From Acidobacteriota bacterium (GTDB lineage: Bacteria; Acidobacteriota; Blastocatellia; Pyrinomonadales; Pyrinomonadaceae), in contig CP065000.1 in NCBI GenBank assembly GCA_016700075.1, positions 2,480,001-2,544,000 on the forward strand: DNA of 64,000 nt, in the 5' to 3' direction. The position numbers and the translations under genes were made by a program. The first letter of the stretch is position 1, and every line of letters begins with the position of its first letter. Below, piece by piece: positions 16,030-24,916 of this stretch. Under the pieces are notes generated by a model, which was not told the DNA's origin, did not search any database, and worked only from the letters and a program-made list of their open reading frames with translations.

Positions 16030-16845
16030 ATGTTGTTCAGAGCGATCGCATTGTCAATGGCACTTCTTGTCGGTATCGGGACGCTGATACCGCTCGCGAC
16101 AGATTCGGCAGAGGCCGGGCCGCGAACGAAGCGCAAGAAACAAGTAACGAAACACAAAAAGTATTCGAAGAAATGGTGGCGTCAGTATCGCGTCCGCCAA
16201 AAACAAAAGCGTGCTCTTCAGGCTCGCAAGCGGGCATTGCGCCTGAAGCAGCTTCGCCGGGCAAAGATGCGGAATGTTAACGGTGCTGCTCCCGTCGCGG
16301 GCGACAACGGCCGCAACACAGGGGCACGTCAACGCGGTAACAGCGGTTCGCAGGCCGTTCTGCCGTCAGGCGATCCGGCACCGAGCGGCTGGCGTGCGAC
16401 GCAGGCATCACCCGCGGAACTGCAGTTTCGCGTTGATAATTCGTCAGGAGCACAGGTCGGTTCGGCGTCTATCTCCGTCGTTGGCCCGGCCGTAGGAGAA
16501 ACACGTGCGACCGGTATGCAGAGGACCATCGGCGGTGTTGCAACGACGGCGCTTCGCCGCGAGGTGATCGACCGCATGATCAAAGAGAACGGCTGGGTCG
16601 TGAACGACTATCAAAAAGAGATCGGCGGCCAGCAGGTTTTCGTTGTCGAGGCGCAATCGCAGACGCGAAGCGGCGGCGTACAGGCACGCACATTCTATTT
16701 CACAGAGGTTGACGGGCGTGTTTACAGCGTCGCGACGAGCTCGCCGGTCCAGGAGCGGGAGCGTCTCGCCGAAGAATCGGAAAAGGTGATCAATTCTCTC
16801 AAGAGCCGCGTGCGTCCCGTACAGAGCTCGACGCGTAAGGACTAG
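16030..16845 (+). CDS. Secreted, strongly basic protein of unknown function in the pil cluster
   Basis: 271 residues preceded by a strong RBS (GGAGG, 16020-16024). A signal peptide ends near AEAG (residue 30). It is followed by a Lys/Arg-rich stretch (about 32-80, KRKKQ, KKYSKKWWRQYR, RQKQKRAL), a Gly/Asn/Ser-rich linker (about 82-120), and a C-terminal beta-rich domain (about 125-255) with FRVDNSSG and QQVFVVEAQSQ segments. No known family recognised. Tight spacing on both sides (15 and 25 bases) puts it in the pil transcript. A role in pilus function or peptidoglycan or DNA contact is conceivable from charge and context but unproven. Confidence 0.75.
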   Translation: MLFRAIALSMALLVGIGTLIPLATDSAEAGPRTKRKKQVTKHKKYSKKWWRQYRVRQKQKRALQARKRALRLKQLRRAKMRNVNGAAPVAGDNGRNTGARQRGNSGSQAVLPSGDPAPSGWRATQASPAELQFRVDNSSGAQVGSASISVVGPAVGETRATGMQRTIGGVATTALRREVIDRMIKENGWVVNDYQKEIGGQQVFVVEAQSQTRSGGVQARTFYFTEVDGRVYSVATSSPVQERERLAEESEKVINSLKSRVRPVQSSTRKD

Positions 16846-16870
16846 TACCGGGCCTCCCACAATTAAATTT

Positions 16871-18073
16871 ATGAGTTACGAACAAGCGACAACACCTGAA
16901 TCTTCGATCACGTTGCCGGAATTGCTCCGCAAGATGACGGACATGGGCGGGTCCGACCTGCACCTTTCGACCAATTCGGCGCCGCAGGTCCGTGTGAACG
17001 GCCATCTCTCGCCGCTGCCGGGCTTTGCACCGCTTTCGCCCTCAGACACCAAGAGGCTCGCGTATTCGGTGCTGACCGACGCCCAAAAGCATCGTTTCGA
17101 AGAGAACCTCGAACTCGATTTTTCATTCGGCCTTAAAGGAATGTCGCGTTTTCGTGCCAACCTGTTCAACCAGAAAGGAGCGGTCGGCGCGGTATTTCGT
17201 GCCATTCCCTACGAGATCAAGACATTCGATGCGTTGGGTTTGCCGACGGTCGTGTCCGATCTCTGTAAAAAGCCGCGCGGCCTCGTCTTGGTCACGGGCC
17301 CGACCGGTTCCGGTAAATCTACTACGCTGGCGTCCATGATCGACAAGATCAACATTGACCGCCACGACCACATCCTCACCATCGAAGACCCCATCGAATT
17401 CCTCCACAATCACAAGAACTGCGTCGTGAATCAACGCGAGGTCGCAGCTGACACGCATTCGTTCGCGGACGCTCTCAGGACCGCACTTCGCCAGGACCCT
17501 GACGTCGTGCTGGTCGGCGAAATGCGGGACCTCGAGACGATCGAGATGGCTCTTCGCATCGCTGAGACCGGCCACCTCACGTTCGCCACACTCCACACGA
17601 ACTCAGCCTATTCGACCATCAACCGTATCATCGACGTTTTCCCGTCGGCACAGCAGTCGCAGGTCCGAACGCAGCTTTCGCTCGTGCTCGAAGGAATTCT
17701 CTGCCAATCCCTGCTGCCGAAGGCCTCAGGCGACGGCCGCGTGATGGCACTGGAAATTCTCGTCCCGAACGCCGCTATCCGCAACCTCATCCGTGAGGAC
17801 AAGATCCATCAGATCTATTCGATGATGCAGACCGGACAGGACAAATTCGGTATGCAGACCTTCAATCAGGCTCTCGCCACGCTCTATCACAAACGTCAGA
17901 TCACCCTCGATGTCGCCCTGCAGCGGTCATCGAACGTCGATGAGCTGAAGGAGTTGATCGAACGCGGTTCGGGCATCAACGACGCCTACGGTGCGCGGCC
18001 GAAAACGCGTCCCGCCGGCGGCAGCCCTTATGCACAGGCACGAAATATCGGCGAGCGGCCGAATGTCAGCTAA
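16871..18073 (+). CDS. pilT: Twitching motility (pilus retraction) ATPase PilT
   Basis: 400 residues. Walker A GPTGSGKS at 143-150, EDPIEF Asp box, GEMRDLETIEMALRIAETGH Walker B region and TLHTNSA His box. The PilT-specific AIRNLIRE..HQIYSMMQTG motif near the C-terminus separates it from PilB. PilT forms a hexamer that drives pilin removal and pilus retraction, giving twitching motility. The C-terminal 40 residues are a poorly conserved Arg/Pro/Gly tail. It lies between the unknown secreted protein and pilC in one transcript. Confidence 0.95.
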   Translation: MSYEQATTPESSITLPELLRKMTDMGGSDLHLSTNSAPQVRVNGHLSPLPGFAPLSPSDTKRLAYSVLTDAQKHRFEENLELDFSFGLKGMSRFRANLFNQKGAVGAVFRAIPYEIKTFDALGLPTVVSDLCKKPRGLVLVTGPTGSGKSTTLASMIDKINIDRHDHILTIEDPIEFLHNHKNCVVNQREVAADTHSFADALRTALRQDPDVVLVGEMRDLETIEMALRIAETGHLTFATLHTNSAYSTINRIIDVFPSAQQSQVRTQLSLVLEGILCQSLLPKASGDGRVMALEILVPNAAIRNLIREDKIHQIYSMMQTGQDKFGMQTFNQALATLYHKRQITLDVALQRSSNVDELKELIERGSGINDAYGARPKTRPAGGSPYAQARNIGERPNVS

Positions 18074-18098
18074 ATTTTCGAGGAGTTGAAACGCAAAA

Positions 18099-19331
18099 AT
18101 GCCAACATACGTTTTCAAAGGAAGAAACCGGCTTAACGAACTGATCGCGGGTGAACGCGAGGCCTCATCGCAGGATGAACTTCGTGCTCTGCTTCGCCGC
18201 GAACAGATCATTTTGACACAGGCCTCGGAAAAAGGCCGCGAGATCGCCATTCCGAAGCTGGGCCGCCGCAAGAAGGTCAAGGCAAAGGAACTGGCCGTTT
18301 TCACGCGTCAATTTTCCGTGATGATCGATGCCGGTCTGCCGCTGGTTCAGTGTCTCGACATCCTCGCCGAGCAGCAGCAGAACCACTTTTTCAAGGACGT
18401 TCTTCGCGAGGTTCGCCAGAGCGTCGAAGAAGGTTCGACATTGTACGCTGCACTCGATAAGCATCCGAAGGTCTTCGACGGACTCTACACGCACATGGTC
18501 GAGGCCGGTGAAACGGGCGGTGTGCTCGACCTGATCCTGCAGCGTCTTGCGACCCTGATCGAAAAGGTCGTCAAACTGAAGCGCAGCATCATTTCCGCAT
18601 CTATCTATCCGGCGGCGGTCATTGCTGTCGCCATCGGAGCCATCGCGGTTATCATGGTCGTCGTCATTCCGCAGTTCGAGCAGATCTTCCTAGGCCTTTT
18701 GGGCCCGGGCGAGGCACTGCCTCTGCCGACGCGCATCGTGATGTCCATAAGCGGCTTTATCGCCGGCTGGGGCGGTATCGCGACGCTTATCACTCTGATC
18801 GGAACGGCCGTCGGGCTGAAGTTCTACTACAAAACGCCGAAAGGCCGATGGAACATCGACGCGCTTACGCTCAAGATGCCCATCATCGGCAGCATTCTGC
18901 GCAAAGTTGCGGTCGCTCGTTTCGCCCGCATCCTTTCAACGCTGCTGTCATCGGGTGTGCCTATCCTGCAGTCGCTTGATATCACGGCCAAAACTGCCGG
19001 AAATATAATCATCGAGGACGCGATCCTCAAGGTTCGTGCCGGCGTTGAACGCGGTGAGAACTTCGTTGATCCGCTGAAGGCGACCAACGTCTTTCCGCAC
19101 ATGGTCGGCCAGATGATCGGTGTCGGTGAACAGACCGGTGCTCTGGACGCGATGTTGGGCAAGATCGCCGACTTTTACGAAGAAGAGGTCGATACGGCCA
19201 TCGCTGACCTGCTCGCTATGATCGAGCCGGCACTCATCGCATTTCTCGGTGTGACCATCGGGTCTATCGTTATTGCAATGTACCTTCCGCTCTTCTCGCT
19301 CATCGGGAAGCTCGCGGGCGGCGCAAAATAG
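18099..19331 (+). CDS. pilC: Type IV pilus inner-membrane platform protein PilC
   Basis: 410 residues with two GspF/T2SS-F domains (about 70-195 and 275-400). Visible motifs: FTRQFSVMIDAGLPLVQCLDIL in the first, RILSTLLSSGVPILQSLDI in the second, and EAGETGG / GEQTGALDAML segments following each. Three membrane helices (about 170-200, 225-245, 375-405). PilC is the platform on which PilB and PilT act. It is the last gene of the cluster and is followed by a strong hairpin. Confidence 0.94.
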   Translation: MPTYVFKGRNRLNELIAGEREASSQDELRALLRREQIILTQASEKGREIAIPKLGRRKKVKAKELAVFTRQFSVMIDAGLPLVQCLDILAEQQQNHFFKDVLREVRQSVEEGSTLYAALDKHPKVFDGLYTHMVEAGETGGVLDLILQRLATLIEKVVKLKRSIISASIYPAAVIAVAIGAIAVIMVVVIPQFEQIFLGLLGPGEALPLPTRIVMSISGFIAGWGGIATLITLIGTAVGLKFYYKTPKGRWNIDALTLKMPIIGSILRKVAVARFARILSTLLSSGVPILQSLDITAKTAGNIIIEDAILKVRAGVERGENFVDPLKATNVFPHMVGQMIGVGEQTGALDAMLGKIADFYEEEVDTAIADLLAMIEPALIAFLGVTIGSIVIAMYLPLFSLIGKLAGGAK

Positions 19332-19343
19332 TCCTTCCCGGGC

Positions 19344-19393
19344 AAAAAGAGAATAGGCGAAGGCTCACATCGAGCGTCCGCCTATTCTTTTTG
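19344..19393. terminator. Bidirectional terminator between pilC and ribE
   Basis: An inverted repeat with AGAATAGGCG and CGCCTATTCT arms and A/T runs on both sides (AAAAA on the left, TTTTT on the right), lying between the convergent pilC and ribE genes. It can stop transcription from either strand. Confidence 0.85.
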
Positions 19394-19404
19394 ATACGCA
19401 GATC

Positions 19405-19995
19405 CTAGCGTCCCTGCATCATTCGTTCGACGTATTTTGCGATAACGTCAACTTCGAGATTAACGGCGTCGCCGGGCTGCACCGTGTGCAGGTTCGTTAT
19501 TTCCCAAGTTTTCGGAATGATCGCAATGTCGAATTTGCTGTCCCGCAGCGACGCTATCGTAAGGCTGATCCCTTCGACTGACACGGAACCCTTCTCAACA
19601 AAATACCGTGACAGTTCGTCGGGAAAGCGTATCGTGACGGTGTAAAAACCACCTTTCGCGACCGCACCGGCAAACTCGCCGCGTCCGTCAACGTGTCCCT
19701 GAACGATGTGTCCGCTCAGCCGCGTCGTCGGCAGGAGTGCTCGTTCCAGATTGACCCGTGAGCCCGCAGAAAGTCTTCCCAATGTAGTTCTTTCAAGCGT
19801 TTCCGGCGAAACGTCTGCCGCAAATCCCGCATTGCTCGGATCCAGAGCTGTCAGGCAGACACCGTTCACCGCTATCGAATCGCCGGCCTGCGTGTCCTGC
19901 GTGACCGTATCCGCCGCGATCTCGATCCGCAGCCCGCCCGGAATTTCCGTCAGGCTGCGAACCGTGCCGAGTTCCTCAATGATGCCCGTGAACAC
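19405..19995 (-). CDS. ribE: Riboflavin synthase, alpha subunit
   Basis: 196 residues from a GTG start (MFTGIIEELG, the invariant N-terminus of the family). Two lumazine-binding repeats are visible: residues 1-95 with GDSIAVNGVCLTA and 96-196 with GHIVQGHVDGRG and KGSVSVEGISLT. The enzyme dismutates two 6,7-dimethyl-8-ribityllumazine molecules to riboflavin and a pyrimidine. Length and motifs are normal. It begins 3 bases after the stop of the upstream TM2 gene, so it may be translationally coupled to it. No other rib genes are nearby. Confidence 0.95.
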   Translation of the reverse strand: MFTGIIEELGTVRSLTEIPGGLRIEIAADTVTQDTQAGDSIAVNGVCLTALDPSNAGFAADVSPETLERTTLGRLSAGSRVNLERALLPTTRLSGHIVQGHVDGRGEFAGAVAKGGFYTVTIRFPDELSRYFVEKGSVSVEGISLTIASLRDSKFDIAIIPKTWEITNLHTVQPGDAVNLEVDVIAKYVERMMQGR

Positions 19996-19998
19996 TTT

Positions 19999-20415
19999 TT
20001 AGAACCAGGGCTTTTTGTTGATGATGTAGGTGTTTACAAAATCCTCGTCAGATTTCGTAAGGTAAATAATGCCTTCGATCAGGCCCATGACGCCCGGTAT
20101 GATCAGCACGAAACCGAGTATGCCGCACGAAATGAAGGTCAGGATCAGGCCGACGCCGAGCATACCGAGATAGATAAAGCCTTCCTGCTGATACCCGAGG
20201 ATGAATTTGTGCACTCCCAAACCGCCGACAAGGATGCCGCACAACCCGGCGGCGAGCTTTTTCTCAGCACCCGGGATCTGCGCACCTCCGCCTCCGCCCG
20301 TGGGCTGCATCGGCATATGAGGCATCGGCAGCGACATACCGCAATTAGTGCAGCGTCCGCCGGTCGCGGCATTCTGAGAACCGCAGTTTGAACAGGTAAT
20401 GTATTGAGTCTGCAT
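19999..20415 (-). CDS. Zinc-ribbon and TM2-domain membrane protein
   Basis: 138 residues from ATG 20415, preceded by GGAGA. A longer frame to 20529 lacks an RBS. The N-terminus has a zinc ribbon (CxxC at 8/11 and 22/25), then a Pro/Met/Gly-rich linker. The C-terminal TM2 domain (about 50-125) has two helices and the family motif KLAAGLCGILVGGLGVHKFILG. TM2 proteins are widespread inner-membrane proteins of unclear function. It is transcribed toward ribE. Confidence 0.85.
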   Translation of the reverse strand: MQTQYITCSNCGSQNAATGGRCTNCGMSLPMPHMPMQPTGGGGGAQIPGAEKKLAAGLCGILVGGLGVHKFILGYQQEGFIYLGMLGVGLILTFISCGILGFVLIIPGVMGLIEGIIYLTKSDEDFVNTYIINKKPWF

Positions 20416-20578
20416 CTTAATGGTCTCCGGTTTTGGAATGGTCGGCTTCTTTGCGATCGCTGACCGCGGCGAAGTCGTGAAAACACAGCGATTATAGCCG
20501 TCATTGTCCTGAAATGTAAACGACCGCATCGTTTCTGATGTTTTGTTTTTCTTTCGTCGAAATGTTGAAATCGAGTCT

Positions 20579-21109
20579 ATGACCGAGACCGCGCAGCAAG
20601 CGCCTACGCCGCCTTCGATACGCTATCTACCCGACGGCAGCCCTGACAACGGCTCACTGGCGGACATTGTCGAATGGTTCCTGAATTTCGACGAGCGAAC
20701 TTCGCGGATGCGGCATCCGCATACTGACGAACTTTTTCAGTGGAAGCAGGCCGACGATGAGGAGAATGGTATCGGAACGTATCCTTTCCCCAACGCTGAG
20801 GCCCGTTTTGCCGTCGGCACGATACAGGCGCTTTACGAGAATAATTCCGAGCCGCTGTTAAAGTTGTGGATCAGCGATGTGCTGAACGCACTGCATCAGG
20901 CACGCGAAACCAAGGCAGAGCTTACGACGGCATACGGCCTCGACGCCGATCTCGAAAGCTCAGCGGTCGAACGCGCTGAAAAGATACCTACGCGTACAGA
21001 ACGGCGGCTTTACCTTTCAAGCTGCTGGCTTGAGGCATTGTGCACAGCTGAGGCACGCGTCCTCGGCTGGCTGTATCAGGAAATTTACGGAAAGGTTTTC
21101 GCCCCTTAA
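20579..21109 (+). CDS. Conserved-looking soluble protein, unknown function
   Basis: 176 residues from ATG 20579; the frame extends upstream to a TTG but without an RBS. Acidic and mainly helical by composition, with YPFPNAEARFAVGTIQALY and RRLYLSSCWLEALCTAEARVLGWLYQEIYG segments. No signal peptide or membrane helix. I do not recognise the family. Divergent from the TM2 gene and convergent with the zinc metallopeptidase, whose stop is one base away. Confidence 0.65.
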   Translation: MTETAQQAPTPPSIRYLPDGSPDNGSLADIVEWFLNFDERTSRMRHPHTDELFQWKQADDEENGIGTYPFPNAEARFAVGTIQALYENNSEPLLKLWISDVLNALHQARETKAELTTAYGLDADLESSAVERAEKIPTRTERRLYLSSCWLEALCTAEARVLGWLYQEIYGKVFAP

Positions 21110-21110
21110 C

Positions 21111-21935
21111 TTACCTGAAGGTTTCACACTGCCGCATATCGCCCGACTGTATTCCGCGGGTGAACCACTGCATACGCTGCTGTGCGGTACCGTGCGAGAA
21201 AGATTCCGGGACGACGTAGCCCTGAGTCCTCTTTTGGATGACGTCATCGCCGACAGCGGCCGCCGCTCGTAAGGCCTCTTCGGGATCGCCTTTTTCCAGA
21301 CGCCCCTGTTTGGCAGCAAAATTTGCCCACACGCCCGCGTAGCAATCTGCCTGCAATTCCAAAGCGACCGACAAACGATTATTCTGCCCGGCACGCTGTA
21401 CCTGCGACATCACGCCCGTCAGATTCTGTATGTGATGGCCGAATTCGTGGGCGATGACGTAGGCTTGTGCGAAATCGCCCGGGGCTTTGAATTCACGCCG
21501 CAGTTCGTCAAAGAATGCAAAATCGAGATAAAGTTTGCTGTCGCCGGGGCAGTAGAACGGCCCCGATGCCGCGGATGCGTAGCCGCAAGCGGACGATACC
21601 TGTCCGGTGAAAAGCACAAGTTTTGGGTCTTGGTACCGGGCACGCGATTGCGACGGCAGTATCTGCCGCCAAGCATCTTCGAGATTGCCCATGATCGCGC
21701 CGACAAATTGGCGGTTCTCGTCCTCAGAACTCACCTTGTTCGCGGCCGGTGCCGTTTGTTGGGACTGCTGCTGTTCCGTGGCGAGTTGCAGCAGCTGCGA
21801 CGGATCGCCGCCGCACAGATAGATCGCTAACGCCAATATCAATACTCCGATGCCGCCGCCGCCGATCATTGCGGGACCGCGCATCCCACGTCTGTCCTCA
21901 ATATTTGAACTTTGTCTTTGATCCCGCCAACGCAT
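21111..21935 (-). CDS. ypfJ: YpfJ-type neutral zinc metallopeptidase
   Basis: 274 residues. Features of the YpfJ/KPN_02809 family: N-terminal RWRDQRQSSNIEDRRG, a membrane anchor (about 22-42), a Gln-rich stretch, then a periplasmic domain with CGYASAASGPFYCPGDSKLYLD and the zinc motif HEFGH (163-167). Downstream ELQADCYAGVWA supplies a probable third ligand, and the protein ends with GTAQQRMQWFTRGIQSGD as in the family. Substrate unknown. It converges on the preceding unknown gene with one base between stops. Confidence 0.9.
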   Translation of the reverse strand: MRWRDQRQSSNIEDRRGMRGPAMIGGGGIGVLILALAIYLCGGDPSQLLQLATEQQQSQQTAPAANKVSSEDENRQFVGAIMGNLEDAWRQILPSQSRARYQDPKLVLFTGQVSSACGYASAASGPFYCPGDSKLYLDFAFFDELRREFKAPGDFAQAYVIAHEFGHHIQNLTGVMSQVQRAGQNNRLSVALELQADCYAGVWANFAAKQGRLEKGDPEEALRAAAAVGDDVIQKRTQGYVVPESFSHGTAQQRMQWFTRGIQSGDMRQCETFR

Positions 21936-22038
21936 CTTTCGCCCCTCCGTGATGATCCAGATAGACGCATTCTAACATCGCGTTGCGAGGGTTTGAAACA
22001 GATATGGTGCCGCTTCGTGCCAAATCGGTCGCAAACTC

Positions 22039-22068
22039 TTGACACGGCGAGATTTAGCAGACTATGAT
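22039..22068 (+). promoter_or_regulatory. Sigma70-type promoter for the HU gene
   Basis: TTGACA (22039-22044) and TATGAT (22063-22068) with an 18-base spacer, 60 bases upstream of the HU start. Its strength suits an abundant nucleoid protein. Confidence 0.65.
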
Positions 22069-22128
22069 TCCCTCGACGAAGTTGGTTTAGTTTTTCTCTC
22101 AGTGGTTTCTGATCCGTAGGAGGGACTA

Positions 22129-22404
22129 GTGATCAAGCTTGACATCGTAAATCTGGTCGCTGACCGCACCGGTGTGCCAAAGCAAAAAGCCGAACAGGTA
22201 GTCGATTCGCTTTTTGAGGCAATGAAGGATGCGCTCGCCGCCGGAAAACGGATCGAGCTGCGTGGGTTCGGTGTCTTTGTAGTAAAGCCGAGAAAACGCG
22301 GCGTCGGTCGTAATCCGAGGACCGGAACGGAGGTTCCCATACCGGCCGGAAAGACCATCCGCTTCAAGCCGGGCAAGGAGTTGACGCCCAAGGCGGTCGG
22401 TTAG
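22129..22404 (+). CDS. HU-family nucleoid DNA-binding protein
   Basis: 91 residues from GTG 22129 with an excellent RBS (AGGAGGG, 22118-22124). HU/IHF layout: two N-terminal helices (VNLVADRTGVPKQKAEQVVDSLFE), then RIELRGFGVFVVKPRK, and the DNA-binding arm RNPRTGTEVPIPAGKTIRFKPGK with the conserved Pro at the arm tip. HU dimers bend and package DNA. An IHF subunit cannot be excluded. Followed by an 8-bp stem (22427-22434 with 22455-22462) before the next gene. Confidence 0.93.
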   Translation: MIKLDIVNLVADRTGVPKQKAEQVVDSLFEAMKDALAAGKRIELRGFGVFVVKPRKRGVGRNPRTGTEVPIPAGKTIRFKPGKELTPKAVG

Positions 22405-22426
22405 CATTTGCAGTAGTTACAAGATG

Positions 22427-22462
22427 TCCCGGGCAGTGATATCATCAAATCGCGGCCCGGGA
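22427..22462. promoter_or_regulatory. Hairpin between HU and M50 protease genes
   Basis: TCCCGGGC / GCCCGGGA stem with a 20-base loop and only a weak T-rich tail, 30 bases before the next ATG. Either a weak terminator for HU or a leader structure. Confidence 0.4.
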
Positions 22463-22491
22463 TAGTTGTTTTCGAGGCCTGAAAACATCAG

Positions 22492-23520
22492 ATGACAGAA
22501 CCCGGATCGCTTGAACCGCAGTTTGAATTTGAAAGGCCCGTCCTGCGGCCAAAGCCTTCCACATGGGCCAAGCATTTGCTCCTGCTCGCGGTCACTTTCT
22601 GTACCGCGACGGTCGCCGGCACGCTTTTTCCCTTCGGCAGATTCGACGCGTTTCCGATCGCCGATCCGCAGACCTTTGGCGAGCTTATCAACCTTTTTAT
22701 ATCGCTGCCGTTCTACTATCTGGTGTTGGTCTTTGCGGCGATCCAGAACCTTTTCGCGGATCCCGCAAATCTCATCTACGGCCTCAGCTTTTCCGTATCG
22801 CTTCTCTTCATTCTGATCAGCCATGAAATGGGGCACTACATCGCCTGCCGCATTTACCGCGTGGACGCGACGCTGCCTTTCTTCATACCGACCCCGCCGA
22901 TGATCGGCCCCGCAGGCACCTTTGGGGCGTTCATAAAGATACTGTCGCCGATGCCGTCGCGGCGCGCTGTTTTTGATATCGGCATCGCAGGGCCGATCGC
23001 GGGATTCATTGCACTGATACCTGTCGCTCTTATCGGATTGGCAACAATGGAAACGGTCTCACCCGCGCGTCTTGCTGATGCGAGCGGCACGCTCGTTTTT
23101 ACCGATCCGCTGCTGATGCGGCTGTTCGCACTCGGGTTTGGGATAGACCTTAATTTCGGTGTCGGCAACGCGTTCTATTTCGCTGCTTGGGTCGGACTGC
23201 TGGTAACCGCACTTAACCTGATTCCGTCAGGACAGCTCGACGGCGGTCACGCGATCTACGCCGTTTTCGGTGAGAAAGTGCATTTCTGGACGGGACGCAT
23301 CGCGTTCGTAGTAATGTCGCTGCTTTCCATCGCGGGCATTTATTTCTTCAACAGCCCGAGCGGACTGTTGATCGCGGTGATATTGGGAATAATGATGCGC
23401 GTGCGGCATCCGCGTCCCGTCGATCAAACGCCGCTAGACGGCAAACGCAAACTCATCGCATTCCTTACGCTGGTGATCTTTGCTCTGTGCTTTGTGCCTT
23501 TCCCGATCAAGATAAATTAG
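22492..23520 (+). CDS. M50-family (site-2-type) membrane metalloprotease
   Basis: 342 residues with 6-8 membrane helices. The zinc motif HEMGH is at 111-115 inside a helix. The third ligand motif is NLIPSGQLDGGHAIYA. The segment TFFIPTPP-like (LPFFIPTPPMIGPAGTFGAFIKI) and GIAGPIAGF match the M50 subfamily seen in plant EGY and bacterial site-2-protease-like proteins. No PDZ domain. Intramembrane cleavage of anti-sigma factors is the usual role of the family, but the substrate here is unknown. Confidence 0.88.
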   Translation: MTEPGSLEPQFEFERPVLRPKPSTWAKHLLLLAVTFCTATVAGTLFPFGRFDAFPIADPQTFGELINLFISLPFYYLVLVFAAIQNLFADPANLIYGLSFSVSLLFILISHEMGHYIACRIYRVDATLPFFIPTPPMIGPAGTFGAFIKILSPMPSRRAVFDIGIAGPIAGFIALIPVALIGLATMETVSPARLADASGTLVFTDPLLMRLFALGFGIDLNFGVGNAFYFAAWVGLLVTALNLIPSGQLDGGHAIYAVFGEKVHFWTGRIAFVVMSLLSIAGIYFFNSPSGLLIAVILGIMMRVRHPRPVDQTPLDGKRKLIAFLTLVIFALCFVPFPIKIN

Positions 23521-23597
23521 TGAATCGTGAACGGTAAATCGTAAATAGAAAGCTTGATAATTCCGCTATTTACAATTCACGATCTACCATTTACCGA
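23521..23597. terminator. Imperfect inverted repeat between convergent genes
   Basis: GTAAATAG (23541-23548) and CTATTTAC (23566-23573) form a stem, flanked by AATCGTGAA and TTCACGAT motifs in opposite orientation. Lies between convergent stops and may act as a weak bidirectional terminator. Confidence 0.4.
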
Positions 23598-24575
23598 TCA
23601 ACCTGCTGCCGGCAGCATTCCCTTGATCTCTTTCACCATCTTTTCGACGTCGGTCTGGCCTTCGAGCGCGATCATGAAAAAGTCGTAACTCGTCTTAAAG
23701 CAGACGATGCCGTTGCCGAAGAACCACACACCTTCGAGCAGCGGATTGCCGTCGAAGATCTTGCCGATAGGAAATCCCGTCAGCGAGCCCGGATTGAAGA
23801 TGTTCGACATCAGCACCGCGCCTGACGCGAACGAAAATGCGCCGAGCAGCGGGGCACCCACGCGTTTTGCCACATCGCGTTCAAATTCGTACTGAGCCGT
23901 GTCCGCGTCCGACAGACGACCTGCTGCGATCAGTTCTTCGCGGCGTTTCAGATAGCCGTCAAAATTGTCTGCAAGGGTTTTTACGGTGTATGTCGGGATC
24001 GCGGAATTCAGCAGCCAGTGCGACGAGAGGCCTGTGAAAATAATGCCGAGTCCTGCACCGACGGCCATCGCTGCGCCGGTCGTCGCGGCGCGCGAAGGGT
24101 CCTCGCGGACCCAGTCGGCGCCTTTGCTTGCGGCTTTCATTGCGGAATCTAAGGTCGAGGACATGCTGGCGCCGAAACCGACCATTTTCGCCACGCGTTT
24201 TGCGTTCGTGCCGACGGTGTCGGCGGCATCACCTACTAAGTCGCCCGCTTTTTCCGCTGCGTCCACGACAACGCCGCCCGCTTTTGCCCCGGCGTCCGAA
24301 GCCGCATCGCGAACCGGTTCGCTGACGTTCCAGGCAGACTTTACGGCTCCGCTCGCCGTCGATGCAATGTCTTCCGCGACCTTGACCGCCTGCTTGCCGA
24401 TGTCGGATCGCTCGGCCTCGGCCTTGACGTAGTCGGCGCCCTTTTGGGCGGTATCGACGATGGCACGTGCTCCTTCCTCGATCTTATCCTTCAGCCCGAG
24501 CTGTGCGTCGATCTCCTCAAATTTCTCCGTCGCCCGTTTCTGCCAACTTTCAAACTTTTCTTTGTAATCCGTCAT
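23598..24575 (-). CDS. Membrane-associated protein with long amphipathic helical region
   Basis: 325 residues from ATG 24575, preceded by GGAGG. Residues 1-150 are an alternating Ala/Lys/Asp/Glu amphipathic helix region (apolipoprotein- or LEA-like: DTAQKGADYVKAEAERSD, DAASDAGAKAGGVVVDAAE). Then come hydrophobic helices (about 165-190, 250-275) and a C-terminal WFFGNGIVCFKTSYDFFMIALEG domain. No catalytic motif. I do not recognise a named family; membrane tethering or stress protection would fit the composition but is only inference. Confidence 0.7.
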   Translation of the reverse strand: MTDYKEKFESWQKRATEKFEEIDAQLGLKDKIEEGARAIVDTAQKGADYVKAEAERSDIGKQAVKVAEDIASTASGAVKSAWNVSEPVRDAASDAGAKAGGVVVDAAEKAGDLVGDAADTVGTNAKRVAKMVGFGASMSSTLDSAMKAASKGADWVREDPSRAATTGAAMAVGAGLGIIFTGLSSHWLLNSAIPTYTVKTLADNFDGYLKRREELIAAGRLSDADTAQYEFERDVAKRVGAPLLGAFSFASGAVLMSNIFNPGSLTGFPIGKIFDGNPLLEGVWFFGNGIVCFKTSYDFFMIALEGQTDVEKMVKEIKGMLPAAG

Positions 24576-24709
24576 CTCTGCCTCCGTCCGCAAAAGTATT
24601 TTACGCTTTTTTTCGTGCGATAGTTCCTTAATTGAACTCTTCGAAAATCGGCAATGCCCCCGCAAAGGTTTTGTGTTTTTGCTATCCTACGGTATTCGAT
24701 CTTGGAAAG

Positions 24710-24916
24710 ATGCTGATAATAAAATGCCCCGAATGCGGGAAAGACGTTGATTTTCACGCGAGCGAATTCCGGCCGTTCTGTTCGGAGCGCTGCAAGCTGC
24801 TTGATTTCGGTGCGTGGGCGGACGAAAGTTACAGCCTGCCCGCTGAAGCAACTTCGCTGTCAGAAGAGGACATCGAAGCCGTCGAGCGAGCACAAAGGGA
24901 GAAAGAGCGGCAATGA
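24710..24916 (+). CDS. yacG: DNA gyrase inhibitor / zinc-binding protein YacG
   Basis: 68 residues from ATG 24710 (MLIIKCPECGK). The zinc site is Cys6, Cys9, Cys24 and Cys28, in the YacG order CPECG...FCSERCK followed by LLDFGAWADESYSLP, a strongly conserved block. YacG binds GyrB and inhibits gyrase in E. coli. The stop overlaps the next ATG by 4 bases. It is normally near coaE or lepA; neither is here. Confidence 0.9.
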   Translation: MLIIKCPECGKDVDFHASEFRPFCSERCKLLDFGAWADESYSLPAEATSLSEEDIEAVERAQREKERQ

